64,000 nucleotides of DNA from Micromonospora sp. MH99 (GTDB lineage Bacteria; Actinomycetota; Actinomycetes; Mycobacteriales; Micromonosporaceae), in assembly GCF_021442385.1 (NCBI RefSeq), contig NZ_MUZA01000008.1, positions 89,424 through 153,423 on the forward strand. Direction: 5' to 3'. Position 1 is the first letter of the stretch; each line of letters opens with the position of its first letter. The notes beneath the pieces were generated by a model. It was not told where the DNA came from. It saw nothing but the letters and a program-made list of their open reading frames with translations, and ran no database searches. A program made the position numbers and the translations under genes. Shown piece after piece: positions 53,678 to 62,176 of the stretch.

Positions 53678-53687
53678 GTGACGTCAC
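53678..53687. promoter_or_regulatory. Candidate operator palindrome GTGACGTCAC
   Basis: A perfect 10-bp palindrome lies 50 bp upstream of the first ABC-operon gene, close to where its promoter should be. No regulator gene is adjacent, so the binder is unknown. Confidence 0.45.
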
Positions 53688-53736
53688 TTCTAGCGTGAGC
53701 CGACAACACAGCATCCTGTCCTCACCTGGAGTCGCG

Positions 53737-54936
53737 ATGACGGTCCGGCACACGCGGCGGGCGTTCCTCTCCGCCGCCACGATGATGGCTGCGGCGCTCG
53801 CCGCAACGGCCTGCGGTAGCCCGCAGGACACCGCCACCGGCGGCGGCGACAACGCCGCCCCGGTCAAGGTCGGCCTGGTGTACTCCCAGTCGGGAGCCCT
53901 GGCCAGCTACGGAAAGCAGTACGTCGAGGGGTTCAAGGCGGGGCTGGACTTCGCCACCAAGGGCACCGGCAAGGTGGGTGACCGGAAGATCGAGCTGACC
54001 GAGGTCGACGACGCCGGTGACCCGGCCAAGGCGGTCTCCGCCGCGAAGGACCTGATCGGCAAGGGTACGAAGATCATTGCCGGTTCGACCGCGTCCGGTG
54101 TGGCGCTCCAGGTCGCGCCGATCGCGGCGCAGAACAAGGTTCTCTTCATCTCCGGCCCGGCCGCGACCGACGCGGTGACCGGGGCCAACAAGTACACGTT
54201 CCGCTCGGGCCGGCAGTCCTACCAGGACGTGGTGACCGCCAAGTCGTTCATCGGCGACCCGGCCGGCAAGAAGGTGGTGGTCTTCGCCCAGGACGGCGCG
54301 TTCGGCGACGCCAACGAGGCGGCCGTCAAGGCGGTCATCGGTAGCGCGGGCGCCACCGTGAGCAGCGTCCGGGCACCGGCCAGCGCCACCGAGTTCACGC
54401 CGTTCGCCAGCCAGATCAAGGCGGCCAAGCCGGACCTGCTCTTCGTGGCCTGGGCCGGCACGACCGCACCGGCCATGTGGCAGACGCTCGACCAGCAGGG
54501 AGTGCTCTCCTCCACCACTGTCGTCACCGGGCTGGACATCCGGGCCTCCTGGCCGACCTTCGGCGCGGCCGGCGCGAAGATCTCCTTCCTGTCGCACTAC
54601 TTCGACGGTGCGTCCGACACCGAGGCCAGCAAGGCCCTCAAGGCGAAGGTCAGCACCATCGACCTGTTCCACCCGGACGGCTTCGCCGCCGCCCAGATGG
54701 TGGTCCGCGCCGCGCAGGAGGGTGGGGACGACGTCGACAAGATGGTCACCGCGCTGGAGGGCTGGAGCTTCGACGGGGTCAAGGGCAAGATGACCATCCG
54801 GGCCGCCGACCACGCGCTGCTCCAGCCGATGTTCCAGGCCAAGCTGACCGGCAGCGGCACCGCCTTCACGGCGACCGCGCAGAAGAGCCTCACCGGTGAC
54901 GAGACCGCGCCGCCGGCCGTGGCGATGAAGGGCTGA
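53737..54936 (+). CDS. livK: Branched-chain amino-acid-type ABC substrate-binding lipoprotein
   Basis: The start is ATG 53737, preceded by TGGAG. The 399-residue protein has a twin-Arg-like leader (MTVRHTRRAFLSAATMM) and lipobox LAATAC. The mature part is a type I periplasmic-binding fold of the Leu/Ile/Val family: VKVGLVYSQSGALASYGKQY, ELTEVDDAGDPAKAVSAAKD and FHPDGFAAAQMVVRAAQEGG. The ligand may be a branched-chain amino acid or another amide or aromatic compound; the liv symbols here denote type, not proven substrate. It heads a five-gene operon. Confidence 0.9.
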   Translation: MTVRHTRRAFLSAATMMAAALAATACGSPQDTATGGGDNAAPVKVGLVYSQSGALASYGKQYVEGFKAGLDFATKGTGKVGDRKIELTEVDDAGDPAKAVSAAKDLIGKGTKIIAGSTASGVALQVAPIAAQNKVLFISGPAATDAVTGANKYTFRSGRQSYQDVVTAKSFIGDPAGKKVVVFAQDGAFGDANEAAVKAVIGSAGATVSSVRAPASATEFTPFASQIKAAKPDLLFVAWAGTTAPAMWQTLDQQGVLSSTTVVTGLDIRASWPTFGAAGAKISFLSHYFDGASDTEASKALKAKVSTIDLFHPDGFAAAQMVVRAAQEGGDDVDKMVTALEGWSFDGVKGKMTIRAADHALLQPMFQAKLTGSGTAFTATAQKSLTGDETAPPAVAMKG

Positions 54937-54939
54937 GAA

Positions 54940-55683
54940 ATGCTCGCCACCCGCGGTCTGACCTGGCGGATCGGTGAGGTCGCCATCGTCGACAGCGTCT
55001 ACCTCGACCTGGCGCCCGGGGAGTTCCTGGGCGTGATCGGGCCGAACGGCGCCGGCAAGACGTCACTGTTCAACCTGATCACCGGCCTGCGCCGGGCCAC
55101 TGAGGGTCGGATCACCCTGGACGGGCAGGACATCGGTGGGCTTGCGCCGCACCGGCGGGCCCGCCTCGGTCTGGGCCGTACCTTCCAGGCGTCGTCGGTC
55201 TTCGGCTCGCTCAGCGTGCGGGAGAACGTCCGGCTCGCCGTGCAGGCGCACCGCGGGGGCTCGATGGCACTGTGGCGGCGGGCGGCGGCCGACCGGGAGG
55301 TCGCCGCCGCCGCCGACGCGGCGCTCGACCGGGTCGGCCTCGCCCACCGGGGTACGGCGCTGGCCGGCACCCTGGCGCACGGCGAGAAGCGCAAGCTGGA
55401 GATCGCTCTGCTGCTCGCCGGTGAACCGCGGGTGATGCTGCTCGACGAGCCGATGGCCGGCGTCAGCGCCGAGGACGTGCCCGAGCTGGTCGCCGTCATC
55501 AAGTCGTTGACCGGGGACAGCGGTCGGGCGGTGCTGATGGTCGAACACCACATGGACGTGATCCTGGAGCTGGCCGACCGGATCGCCGTCATGCACCACG
55601 GCGCGCTGCTGGCCTGCGACACCCCGGAGACGGTGATGGCGAACCCCACAGTGCAAGAGGCCTACCTGGGGGAGTCGCTGTGA
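54940..55683 (+). CDS. livG: ABC transporter ATP-binding protein (LivG-type)
   Basis: The 247-residue protein starts 3 bp after the binding-protein stop. Walker A GPNGAGKTSLFNLI, the Q-loop region LGRTFQASSVFGSLSVRENV, and a non-canonical signature LAHGEKRKLEIALLLAG (LSGGQ replaced by LAHGE, common in LivG) are visible, then Walker B VMLLDEPMAGVS and the H-loop VEHHMDV. It energises the operon's permeases. Its end overlaps the next gene as GTGA. Confidence 0.92.
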   Translation: MLATRGLTWRIGEVAIVDSVYLDLAPGEFLGVIGPNGAGKTSLFNLITGLRRATEGRITLDGQDIGGLAPHRRARLGLGRTFQASSVFGSLSVRENVRLAVQAHRGGSMALWRRAAADREVAAAADAALDRVGLAHRGTALAGTLAHGEKRKLEIALLLAGEPRVMLLDEPMAGVSAEDVPELVAVIKSLTGDSGRAVLMVEHHMDVILELADRIAVMHHGALLACDTPETVMANPTVQEAYLGESL

Positions 55684-56462
55684 GCGCGAGGAGTGAGCCG
55701 GGTTTGCGAGCCCCGCAGTCGCGAACGGAAGCGGCTCAGCTGGAACCGATTCTCACCGTGGAGGACCTGTCGGTCCGGATCTCCGGGCTGCACATCCTCC
55801 AGGGCGTGTCCTTCACCGTCGCCCCGACCGGGGTGACAGTCCTGCTCGGCCGCAACGGGGTCGGCAAGACCACCACGTTGCGCGCGATCGTCGGTCTCAC
55901 CCCGCCCGCCGGCGAGGTCCGCGGCACGATCCGGATGGGCGCGCAGAGTCTGCTGGCCCGCCCCACGCACCGGCTGGTCCGCGGTGGGCTCGGCTACGTG
56001 CCCGAGGACCGCTGCGTGTTCGCCGGCCTCACCGTCGCGGAGAACCTGCGGCTCGCCGAGCGGCGGGGCACCACTCCGGCGTACGACAAGGTCTTCGCGC
56101 TCTTTCCGGAGCTGGACCGGCGCGGACGCCAACGGGCGGGTTCGCTCTCCGGCGGGCAGCAGCAGATGCTCGCGATCGGGCGGGTGCTGCTCAACGACAA
56201 CCGGCTGCTGCTGGTCGACGAGCCGACCAAGGGGTTGGCGCCGAAGGTGGTGACCGAGGTGGCCGAGGTGTTGGAACGGGTCGCGGAGTCGGTGCCGGTG
56301 CTGCTCGTGGAGCAGAACCTGGCGGTCGTACGCCGGCTGGCCCGCGACGCGGTGGTGCTCTCCGCCGGCCGGGTCGCCTGGACCGGCAACGCGCAGGACC
56401 TGCTGCTGGAGACCGCGCTGACGAAGTCGCTGCTGGGTGTGGGCGCGGAGGTCAGGGCATGA
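55680..56462 (+). CDS. livF: ABC transporter ATP-binding protein (LivF-type)
   Basis: The 260-residue protein is taken from GTG 55680; the first 24 residues are atypical, so the true start could be later. Walker A LLGRNGVGKTTTLRAI, signature LSGGQQQMLAIGRVLL, Walker B LLLVDEPTKGLAP and VEQNLAVVRR identify the second ATPase of a Liv-type transporter. It is coupled to livG and livH by overlapping start/stop codons. Confidence 0.92.
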   Translation: MSARSEPGLRAPQSRTEAAQLEPILTVEDLSVRISGLHILQGVSFTVAPTGVTVLLGRNGVGKTTTLRAIVGLTPPAGEVRGTIRMGAQSLLARPTHRLVRGGLGYVPEDRCVFAGLTVAENLRLAERRGTTPAYDKVFALFPELDRRGRQRAGSLSGGQQQMLAIGRVLLNDNRLLLVDEPTKGLAPKVVTEVAEVLERVAESVPVLLVEQNLAVVRRLARDAVVLSAGRVAWTGNAQDLLLETALTKSLLGVGAEVRA

Positions 56463-57349
56463 GCACGGTGATCCTGTTGACGTTGACCGGGCTGGGCCTG
56501 GCGGCGCTGTACTTCCTGGTCGCGTCCGGCCTGTCCCTGGTCTTCGGCCTGGCCGACGTGCTCAACTTCGCGCACGGGCTGTTCCTCGGCGTCGGCGCGT
56601 ACGGCACCTGGTGGGCGGCGGGCAACCTGCCGGGCGCCGGCCCGGACGGGTTCGGCTTCGTGTTCGCTGTCGCCTTCGGGGTGGCCGCCGGCACGCTGGT
56701 GGCGATCCTGGTCGAGTTGGTGCTGATCCGCCCGCTGTACTCGCGCACCATCGAGCAGGTGCTGGTCACCGTCGGGCTGTCGCTGGCCGGGGTGGCGCTG
56801 CTCCAGGCCACCTGGGGTGCGGACGCCCGGCCGTTCCCGCGCCCGGACTGGACCCGGCAGGTGACCGGGATCCTCGGCGCCCAGGTGCCCAACGGTGGCC
56901 TGTTGCTGATCGTCGCGGCGGTGCTGGTGCTCGGCGCGATCCTGGCGTTCCTGCGGTGGACCCGCTATGGCCTGGTGATCCGGGCCGGAGTGGAGAACCG
57001 GGAGATGGTCACCGCTCTCGGCATCGACGTGCGCAAGGCGTTCACCCTGGTCTTCGCGATCGGCGGGGCCGCTGCCGCGCTCGCCGGCGCGCTCGGCGGC
57101 GTCTACTTCGGCACCGTCTCGCCCGGTCAGGGCGGCTCGCTGCTGATCTTCGCGTTCATCGTGGTGGTGATCGGCGGGATGGGCTCGGTGGTCGGCTCCG
57201 CGTACGCGGCGGTCGTGGTCGGGCTGGTGCAGCAGTTCGTCAACTACTACGGCACGTCCGGGCTGGGCGACATCTGCGTGGTCGGCCTGCTGGCCGTGGT
57301 GCTGCTGCTGCGCCCGCAGGGCATCGCCGGAAAGGTGGCAACGGCATGA
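56459..57349 (+). CDS. livH: Branched-chain amino-acid-type ABC permease (LivH)
   Basis: The 296-residue membrane protein has about eight helices (GLGLAALYFLVASGLSLVFG, then LNFAHGLFLGVGAYGTW, the LivH hallmark). The conserved cytoplasmic loop AGVENREMVTALGIDVRKAF contacts the ATPase. The start overlaps livF as ATGA. Confidence 0.93.
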   Translation: MSTVILLTLTGLGLAALYFLVASGLSLVFGLADVLNFAHGLFLGVGAYGTWWAAGNLPGAGPDGFGFVFAVAFGVAAGTLVAILVELVLIRPLYSRTIEQVLVTVGLSLAGVALLQATWGADARPFPRPDWTRQVTGILGAQVPNGGLLLIVAAVLVLGAILAFLRWTRYGLVIRAGVENREMVTALGIDVRKAFTLVFAIGGAAAALAGALGGVYFGTVSPGQGGSLLIFAFIVVVIGGMGSVVGSAYAAVVVGLVQQFVNYYGTSGLGDICVVGLLAVVLLLRPQGIAGKVATA

Positions 57350-58455
57350 CGGTCATCGACGCGCCTCCCGCGCAGGTACCCGACGAACTGACCCCGCAGC
57401 GGGGGCGGTGGCACCGGGTCCGCCCGTTCCTGCCACTGGTTGCGCTGGTCGTGATGGCGATCCTGCCGTACTCGACGATCTCCCTGCCGGGGATCTTCGA
57501 GGGGCCGGTCAACTCGCCCGGCACCCTGCAACTGCTCGCCATCTGCCTGATCTTCGGCGGGCTGGCGGCCGGGTACGACCTGCTCTTCGGCCGGACCGGC
57601 ATGCTGTCCTTCGGGCACGCGCTGTACTTCGCCGCAGGTGTCTACGGCACCGACATCCTGGTCACCCGGGCCGGCCTGCCGCTGTGGCAGGCGGCGCTGC
57701 TGACCATCACCGGCGGCACGATCCTCGCCGCGCTGCTCGGCGCTGTGGCGCTGCGGACCGTGGGCATCGCGTTCGCCATGGTCACCCTGGCCTTCGCGCA
57801 GGTCGGCGCGATCCTGGTAGCCCGGGACTTCGGTGGGCTGACCGGTGGCGAGGAGGGTCTGCCGCTGGACGTGTCCGGGCTGCCCGCCGGGCTGGTGGGG
57901 GTGACCAACACGGTCAACCTGTACTGGTTGGCGTTGGCGTACCTGACGCTTGTGGTGTTCGTCGTGCACCGGGTCAGCGGGTCGCCGACCGGGCGGGTGC
58001 TCGCCGGGCTGCGCGACGACGAGCGGCGGATCGGTGTGCTCGGGCTGGACCCGTACCGCTACAAGCTGGTGGCGTTCACCCTGGCCGGCGGGCTGGCCTC
58101 GGCGGGCGGGGTGGTCTACGTCCTGATCGTCGGCGGCGCGTCACCGCACATCACGTCCTCCGAGCTGACCCTGTCGCTGCTGGTCATGGTGGTGCTCGGC
58201 GGGCCGGGCACCCGGTGGGGGCCGGTGCTCGGCGGCGTCCTCTACATGTACCTGGACCACCGGCTCACCGCGTTCGGCACGAGCGACGCGGTCGACAACC
58301 TGCCGGCCGTCCTCAGCCACCCGCTGAGCCAGCCCCTGTTCGTCCTGGGCACGGTCTTCATCCTGGCCGTGTACTTCTTCCCCGGAGGCATGACCAGCCT
58401 CGCCCCCCGCCTCACCGCCCTGACCAGATCCCTCCGCCCGTCCCCCCGCAGGTGA
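57346..58455 (+). CDS. livM: Branched-chain amino-acid-type ABC permease (LivM)
   Basis: The 369-residue membrane protein (ATG 57346 overlapping the livH stop) has LLFGRTGMLSFGHALYFAAG, the LivM hallmark, and the ATPase-contact loop LRDDERRIGVLGLDPYRYKL. Several further helices end in VFILAVYFFPGG. It forms the heterodimeric channel with LivH. The palindromic repeat at 58461 follows directly and may act as the operon's terminator. Confidence 0.93.
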   Translation: MTVIDAPPAQVPDELTPQRGRWHRVRPFLPLVALVVMAILPYSTISLPGIFEGPVNSPGTLQLLAICLIFGGLAAGYDLLFGRTGMLSFGHALYFAAGVYGTDILVTRAGLPLWQAALLTITGGTILAALLGAVALRTVGIAFAMVTLAFAQVGAILVARDFGGLTGGEEGLPLDVSGLPAGLVGVTNTVNLYWLALAYLTLVVFVVHRVSGSPTGRVLAGLRDDERRIGVLGLDPYRYKLVAFTLAGGLASAGGVVYVLIVGGASPHITSSELTLSLLVMVVLGGPGTRWGPVLGGVLYMYLDHRLTAFGTSDAVDNLPAVLSHPLSQPLFVLGTVFILAVYFFPGGMTSLAPRLTALTRSLRPSPRR

Positions 58456-58460
58456 ACCCC

Positions 58461-58527
58461 CCCGTTGATCATGAAGTTATTGCCACGACACGCCGTCGCG
58501 GGTGGCGATAACTTCATGATCGACGGG
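58461..58527. repeat. Palindromic repeat, ATGAAGTTATTGCC family, copy 2
   Basis: A 24-bp stem (58461-58484 with 58504-58527, two wobble pairs) contains GATCATGAAGTTATTGCC. The 19-nt loop begins aCGACACGCCG, the same core as copy 1 at 11099-11155. It lies between livM and the SDR gene. Confidence 0.88.
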
Positions 58528-58552
58528 GTTCTGCGGATGGGGAGGCAGTCAG

Positions 58553-59299
58553 GTGGGACAGCGGGTTGCGGTTGTCAGTGGGGGTGGGACCGGGATCGGG
58601 GCGGCCGTCGCGGGGGCGCTTGCCCGGGATGGGTACGACGTGCTGATCGTCGGGCGGCGGGTGGACGTGTTGACTGCTGCCGCCGACCGGATCTCCGCCG
58701 ACTGCGGTCGGCCGGACGCCGTCACCGCCGTGACGGCGGACCTGACCGATCCTGGGCAGCTCGACGCGGTCCTCGCGGCGGTCGGTGACCGGGCGGTCGA
58801 CGTGGTGGTCAACAACGCGGGCGGTTACCTGGCCGGGGACACCGACACGCTGGCCGGCACCGCCGCGCACTGGCGGGCCAACCTCGACGCCAACGTGCTC
58901 ACCGCAGTGCTGCTGACCGAGGCGCTGCGGCCGGCGCTGCGTCGGCCCGGCGGTCGGGTGATCATGGTCAGTTCGATCGCCGCGCAGCGGGGCGGCGCTG
59001 ACGCGTACGCGGCGGCGAAGGCGGCCCTGCACGGTTGGGCGTACACCCTGGCGGCGCAGCTCGGCCCGGAGCAGATCACGGTCAACGTGGTGAGCCCCGG
59101 CTACGTCGCCGAGACCGAGTTCTTCGGCGACCGGATGACACCCGAGGGGTACGCGAAGCGGGTCGCGGAGACCCTCGTCAAGCGTCCCGGACTGCCGGAC
59201 GACATCGCCGAGGCGGTCCGCTATCTCGCCAGCCCGGCTGCCGGCTACGTGACCGGCCAGGTCCTCGGCGTCAACGGCGGCTCGGTCCTCGGCCGCTGA
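58553..59299 (+). CDS. Short-chain dehydrogenase/reductase
   Basis: The 248-residue protein (GTG 58553 with GGGGAGG upstream) has the SDR cofactor loop VSGGGTGIGAAVAGAL, the NNAG motif (VVVNNAGGYLAG), catalytic Ser in VIMVSSIAAQ and the Y-x-x-x-K in DAYAAAKAALHGW. The Arg at the end of beta2 (LIVGRR) favours NADP(H). It has the classical FabG-like length and C-terminus (YVTGQVLGVNGGSVLGR). The substrate is unknown. A terminator follows. Confidence 0.92.
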   Translation: MGQRVAVVSGGGTGIGAAVAGALARDGYDVLIVGRRVDVLTAAADRISADCGRPDAVTAVTADLTDPGQLDAVLAAVGDRAVDVVVNNAGGYLAGDTDTLAGTAAHWRANLDANVLTAVLLTEALRPALRRPGGRVIMVSSIAAQRGGADAYAAAKAALHGWAYTLAAQLGPEQITVNVVSPGYVAETEFFGDRMTPEGYAKRVAETLVKRPGLPDDIAEAVRYLASPAAGYVTGQVLGVNGGSVLGR

Positions 59300-59352
59300 G
59301 CACGCCACGCCGATCCGCTGCGCACCGAGCACGCCACCGTCCGCGCACGACG

Positions 59353-59388
59353 ACAGGGCGGCGGCCCCCCGTGTGGCCGCCGCCCTGT
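59353..59388. terminator. Bidirectional terminator hairpin
   Basis: ACAGGGCGGCGGCC (59353-59366) pairs perfectly with 59375-59388 across an 8-nt loop, between the convergent SDR and lipoprotein genes. Confidence 0.87.
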
Positions 59389-59398
59389 GCGTCGTGGA

Positions 59399-60217
59399 TC
59401 AGCCGTTCAACAACTCGTACGCTCCCGCCGGCGCCTTCGTTGCGGCGGCGCCGGTCGGCGCGCTGATCTTCGGCGCGCTGCCGTAGTCGGCGTACTTCAC
59501 GACGTAGTCGTACGCCTTCGCCTTGCCGGCTGCCGGCATCTTCAACGTCAGCGAGGCCAGGTGCTTGTCCGCGCCGACGACAGCGGTGAACGGCACCTTC
59601 TTGGCGGCCTCCCCGAGGGCCGCCGCCTCGCCCTCCTCCAGCGCCTTCGCCGCCTCCGTGTCGCTCACGTCGATGAACCCGGCGTACTGACCGGGGCTCT
59701 TCTCCTCGACCGAGGTGGCGGCCTGGATCAGCGGACCGGCGTTGCCCTGGTCCACGCCGTCGTACGTCGGGATGCTCGCGGCGTCGGTCAGCTTCGTGGG
59801 GTCCAGCTTCATCCACTTGTCGGGGAACTTCGGCAGGCCGGGACGGCCGCTGAACTTCGCCTTCACCCAGTTCTGGTCCTCGATCACCAGGAACGACATC
59901 TTCACCACGATGCCGTCGTCGGGCGGCATGACCATGTTGAGTTCGAATGCCTTCGCCGCCGGGTCGATCCGGCCGTCGATAGTGCTCGACGCGTCCTTGC
60001 CGCTGAACCGGAACGCCCCCTCGGTGCCGTCCGGGACGGCGTCGAGGAGCGCCTCCTTCGGGCTGACGCTCGGGCTGGCGGACGGGCTGCTCGGTGGCGC
60101 CGCGGCCGGTTCGCTCTTCGACCCGCAACCCGCGAGCAGGGTGGTCGAGGCCAGCACGGCGGCGGCCGTGAAGGCCGTCCGTCGGATGGTGCCGGCGGTG
60201 CCCGTTGCCTGTGTCAT
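59399..60217 (-). CDS. LppX/LprG-like lipoprotein
   Basis: The 272-residue protein (ATG 60217) has a leader with lipobox LLAGC and a Ser/Pro linker. The mature domain (LLDAVPDGTEGAFRFSGKDA, WVKAKFSGRPGLP, KKVPFTAVVGADKHLASLTL) resembles the LppX/LprAFG fold. Such proteins carry lipids or sense surface stress in actinobacteria. It is divergent from the BTAD gene across a 142-bp region containing the CTGCCGTCCGGCTG repeats. Confidence 0.78.
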   Translation of the reverse strand: MTQATGTAGTIRRTAFTAAAVLASTTLLAGCGSKSEPAAAPPSSPSASPSVSPKEALLDAVPDGTEGAFRFSGKDASSTIDGRIDPAAKAFELNMVMPPDDGIVVKMSFLVIEDQNWVKAKFSGRPGLPKFPDKWMKLDPTKLTDAASIPTYDGVDQGNAGPLIQAATSVEEKSPGQYAGFIDVSDTEAAKALEEGEAAALGEAAKKVPFTAVVGADKHLASLTLKMPAAGKAKAYDYVVKYADYGSAPKISAPTGAAATKAPAGAYELLNG

Positions 60218-60295
60218 CGCACTTCTCTTTCTCGCTGCCTGGCTTCTGCCGACGACGATGCTGCCGGCCGGCACGGCGGTTCGGCTGCCGATATG

Positions 60296-60330
60296 CTGCC
60301 GTCCGGCTGCCGGGCACTGCCGTCCGGCTG
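60296..60330. promoter_or_regulatory. Direct repeats upstream of the BTAD regulator
   Basis: CTGCCGTCCGGCTG occurs exactly at 60296-60309 and 60317-60330, a period of 21 bp (about two helical turns), 30 bp before the regulator's ATG. SARP/BTAD proteins bind direct repeats spaced by helical turns, so autoregulation is plausible. They also lie upstream of the divergent lipoprotein gene. Confidence 0.55.
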
Positions 60331-60359
60331 TCCCGGGGGTGTCAGGAGCGGAAACTCGC

Positions 60360-62120
60360 ATGTCAGGCCAACTGCGTTTCGAGATTCTCGGGCCTCAGCG
60401 GGCCTGGTACGCCGACCGGGAGATCGACCTCGGTCCGGGCAAGCAGCGCGCGGTGCTCGCCGTACTGCTGCTCTCCGCCGGTCGCCCGGTGTCCACAGGG
60501 CAGATCGTCGACGCGGTCTGGCCGGAGGAGCCACCCGCGAACGGCCCCAACGTCGTGCAGAAGTACGTGGCCGGACTGCGTCGGGTGCTGGAGCCGGACC
60601 GGTCGCCGCGTACGCCGGGGCAGGTGCTCAGCCTGACCGACGCCGGCTATCTGCTGCGGGTGAACCCCGAGGCGGTGGACGCGGTCCGCTTCGAACGGGG
60701 CGTGCAGGCGGTCCGGCAGCGGCATGCGGCCGGGAGTACCGAGCAGGCGCTGAGTGAGCTGGCCACCGCCCTGGACCTGTGGCAGGGGGAGCCGTTCACC
60801 GGCTTCACCGGACCGATCTTCGAGGCGGCCCGGCAGCGGCTGGTGGAGTTGCGGGCCGTCGCGTTGGAGACCCGGGCAGAGTTGACGCTGGACCTCGGCC
60901 GGCACCGTGAGGCGGTCGGCGAGCTGGTGGAGCTGGTGGCCGAGTTCCCGGTCCGGGAACGGCTGCGACACCAGCTCATGCTCGCGCTCTATCGCAGCGG
61001 GCGGCAGGCGGAGGCGCTCGCCGCCTACCGGGAGTTCGGCGACCTGCTCCGCGAGGAGTACGGCATCGAGCCGGGCGAGGTGTTGCAGGAACTCCACCGG
61101 CGCATCCTGCGCTCCGATCCGACCCTGGTGGTGGCGAAGCCCTCCACCGAACCGGAGACACCGCCGCCGGTGGTCGCCACGGCGCCCGAACCGGAGACAC
61201 CGCCGCCGGTGGTCGCCACGGCGCCCGAACCGGAGACACCGCGGCCGGTGGTCGCCACGGCGCCCGAACCGGAGACGCCGCGGCCGGTGGTCGCACCCGC
61301 AGGTCTCATCCCCACCCAACCGGGACCGGCGGCGCCGACCGTCGTGTCAGCGCCGCCCCCGCTGCCCCTGCCGCCGCCTCCGTACTCGCCGCCTCCGGCG
61401 AGCGGCACGAAACCCCCGCGGCGGCAGGCGCCGCGCTGGGCGAGCAGGACCGTCACGATCCTCGGTACGGTGCTCGTCCTGCTCTCGTTCGGTTGCCTGA
61501 CCTGGCTGGTGATCCTGGCCTACGCGGGTTGGCGCCGGAGTTGGCGCCTCGCGGTCGCGGGCGTGGGCTACCTCGCGCTGCTCGTCGTCGAGGTGACGAT
61601 GCTCGACATCGAGAATCCGGACGCCGAGGTGCCCGGGCCGGAGGCGGTGACCTTCCTCGGCCTGGCCCTCATCACCTGGCTCGCCGGGGCGGTGCACGTG
61701 GTCCTGCTCAGCCGTGGCCTCTGGGAGGCGATCACCGGCAGACCGGACAGCGCCCGGGGTCGCGCCGACGAGGAGCGGCGCATCCGGCGGGAGCACGCCC
61801 GCTACCTGCTCTACCACTACCCGGCCGCCCGGGCCGAGCTGGGACTCGGCCGGCCCGACCTGCCCGGCACCTTCGACGACGGTGGACTGGTCGACGTCAA
61901 CGCGGTCCCGGAGCAGGTGCTCACGGCCCTGCCCGGCCTGACGAGCGAGCAGGGCCGGCAGATCGTGGTGGACCGCTGGCTGCGCGGCCCGTACGCCTCG
62001 ATGGAAGAGCTCGCGGCGCGCTGCCTGCTGCCTCCGAGTGCGACCGAGCCCCTGCGCGACCTGTTGCTCTTCCTGCCCCCGGCGTCCCGACCCGACGAGG
62101 CGCGAACGCGCGGATCGTGA
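60360..62120 (+). CDS. Membrane-anchored SARP/BTAD regulator with C-terminal HhH domain
   Basis: The 586-residue protein starts at ATG 60360. It has an OmpR-like winged helix (1-100; RFEILGPQRAW, LGPGKQRAVLAVLLLSAGRP) and a BTAD helical domain (107-253; EYGIEPGEVLQELHRRIL), the N-terminal module of AfsR-type activators. About four copies of PEPETPPPVVATA follow (264-314), then a Pro-rich linker. Three membrane helices (363-389, 397-415, 430-452) come next, then a charged helix. The end is a ComEA-like helix-hairpin-helix (510-555; VDVNAVPEQVLTALPGL, GPYASMEELAAR). The STAND ATPase of AfsR is absent. It lies 56 bp before a RecQ-like helicase gene on the same strand. Confidence 0.88.
   Translation: MSGQLRFEILGPQRAWYADREIDLGPGKQRAVLAVLLLSAGRPVSTGQIVDAVWPEEPPANGPNVVQKYVAGLRRVLEPDRSPRTPGQVLSLTDAGYLLRVNPEAVDAVRFERGVQAVRQRHAAGSTEQALSELATALDLWQGEPFTGFTGPIFEAARQRLVELRAVALETRAELTLDLGRHREAVGELVELVAEFPVRERLRHQLMLALYRSGRQAEALAAYREFGDLLREEYGIEPGEVLQELHRRILRSDPTLVVAKPSTEPETPPPVVATAPEPETPPPVVATAPEPETPRPVVATAPEPETPRPVVAPAGLIPTQPGPAAPTVVSAPPPLPLPPPPYSPPPASGTKPPRRQAPRWASRTVTILGTVLVLLSFGCLTWLVILAYAGWRRSWRLAVAGVGYLALLVVEVTMLDIENPDAEVPGPEAVTFLGLALITWLAGAVHVVLLSRGLWEAITGRPDSARGRADEERRIRREHARYLLYHYPAARAELGLGRPDLPGTFDDGGLVDVNAVPEQVLTALPGLTSEQGRQIVVDRWLRGPYASMEELAARCLLPPSATEPLRDLLLFLPPASRPDEARTRGS
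61152..61301. repeat. 39-bp tandem repeats in the BTAD gene
   Basis: Three full units start at 61152, 61191 and 61230, with a diverged fourth at 61269. The units are almost identical in DNA and encode PEPETPPPVVATA or PEPETPRPVVATA. They form a flexible linker between the DNA-binding half and the membrane. Confidence 0.9.
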
Positions 62121-62176
62121 CCGGCACCTCCCGCGCGGCCCGGGGTTCTGACGGACGGCGCTGGTAGAAATGCCGG

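Larger units (their letters stand above)
53239..53736. other. Gene-free intergenic region with palindromes
   Basis: This 498-bp gap between the GDPD gene and the ABC operon has no convincing gene; its short frames are Arg/Pro-rich. It contains the nested hairpin at 53267-53341, two related hairpins (53362-53428), a degenerate gcggatggc run (about 53516-53540) and the palindrome GTGACGTCAC at 53678-53687, then the operon start. Confidence 0.75.
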
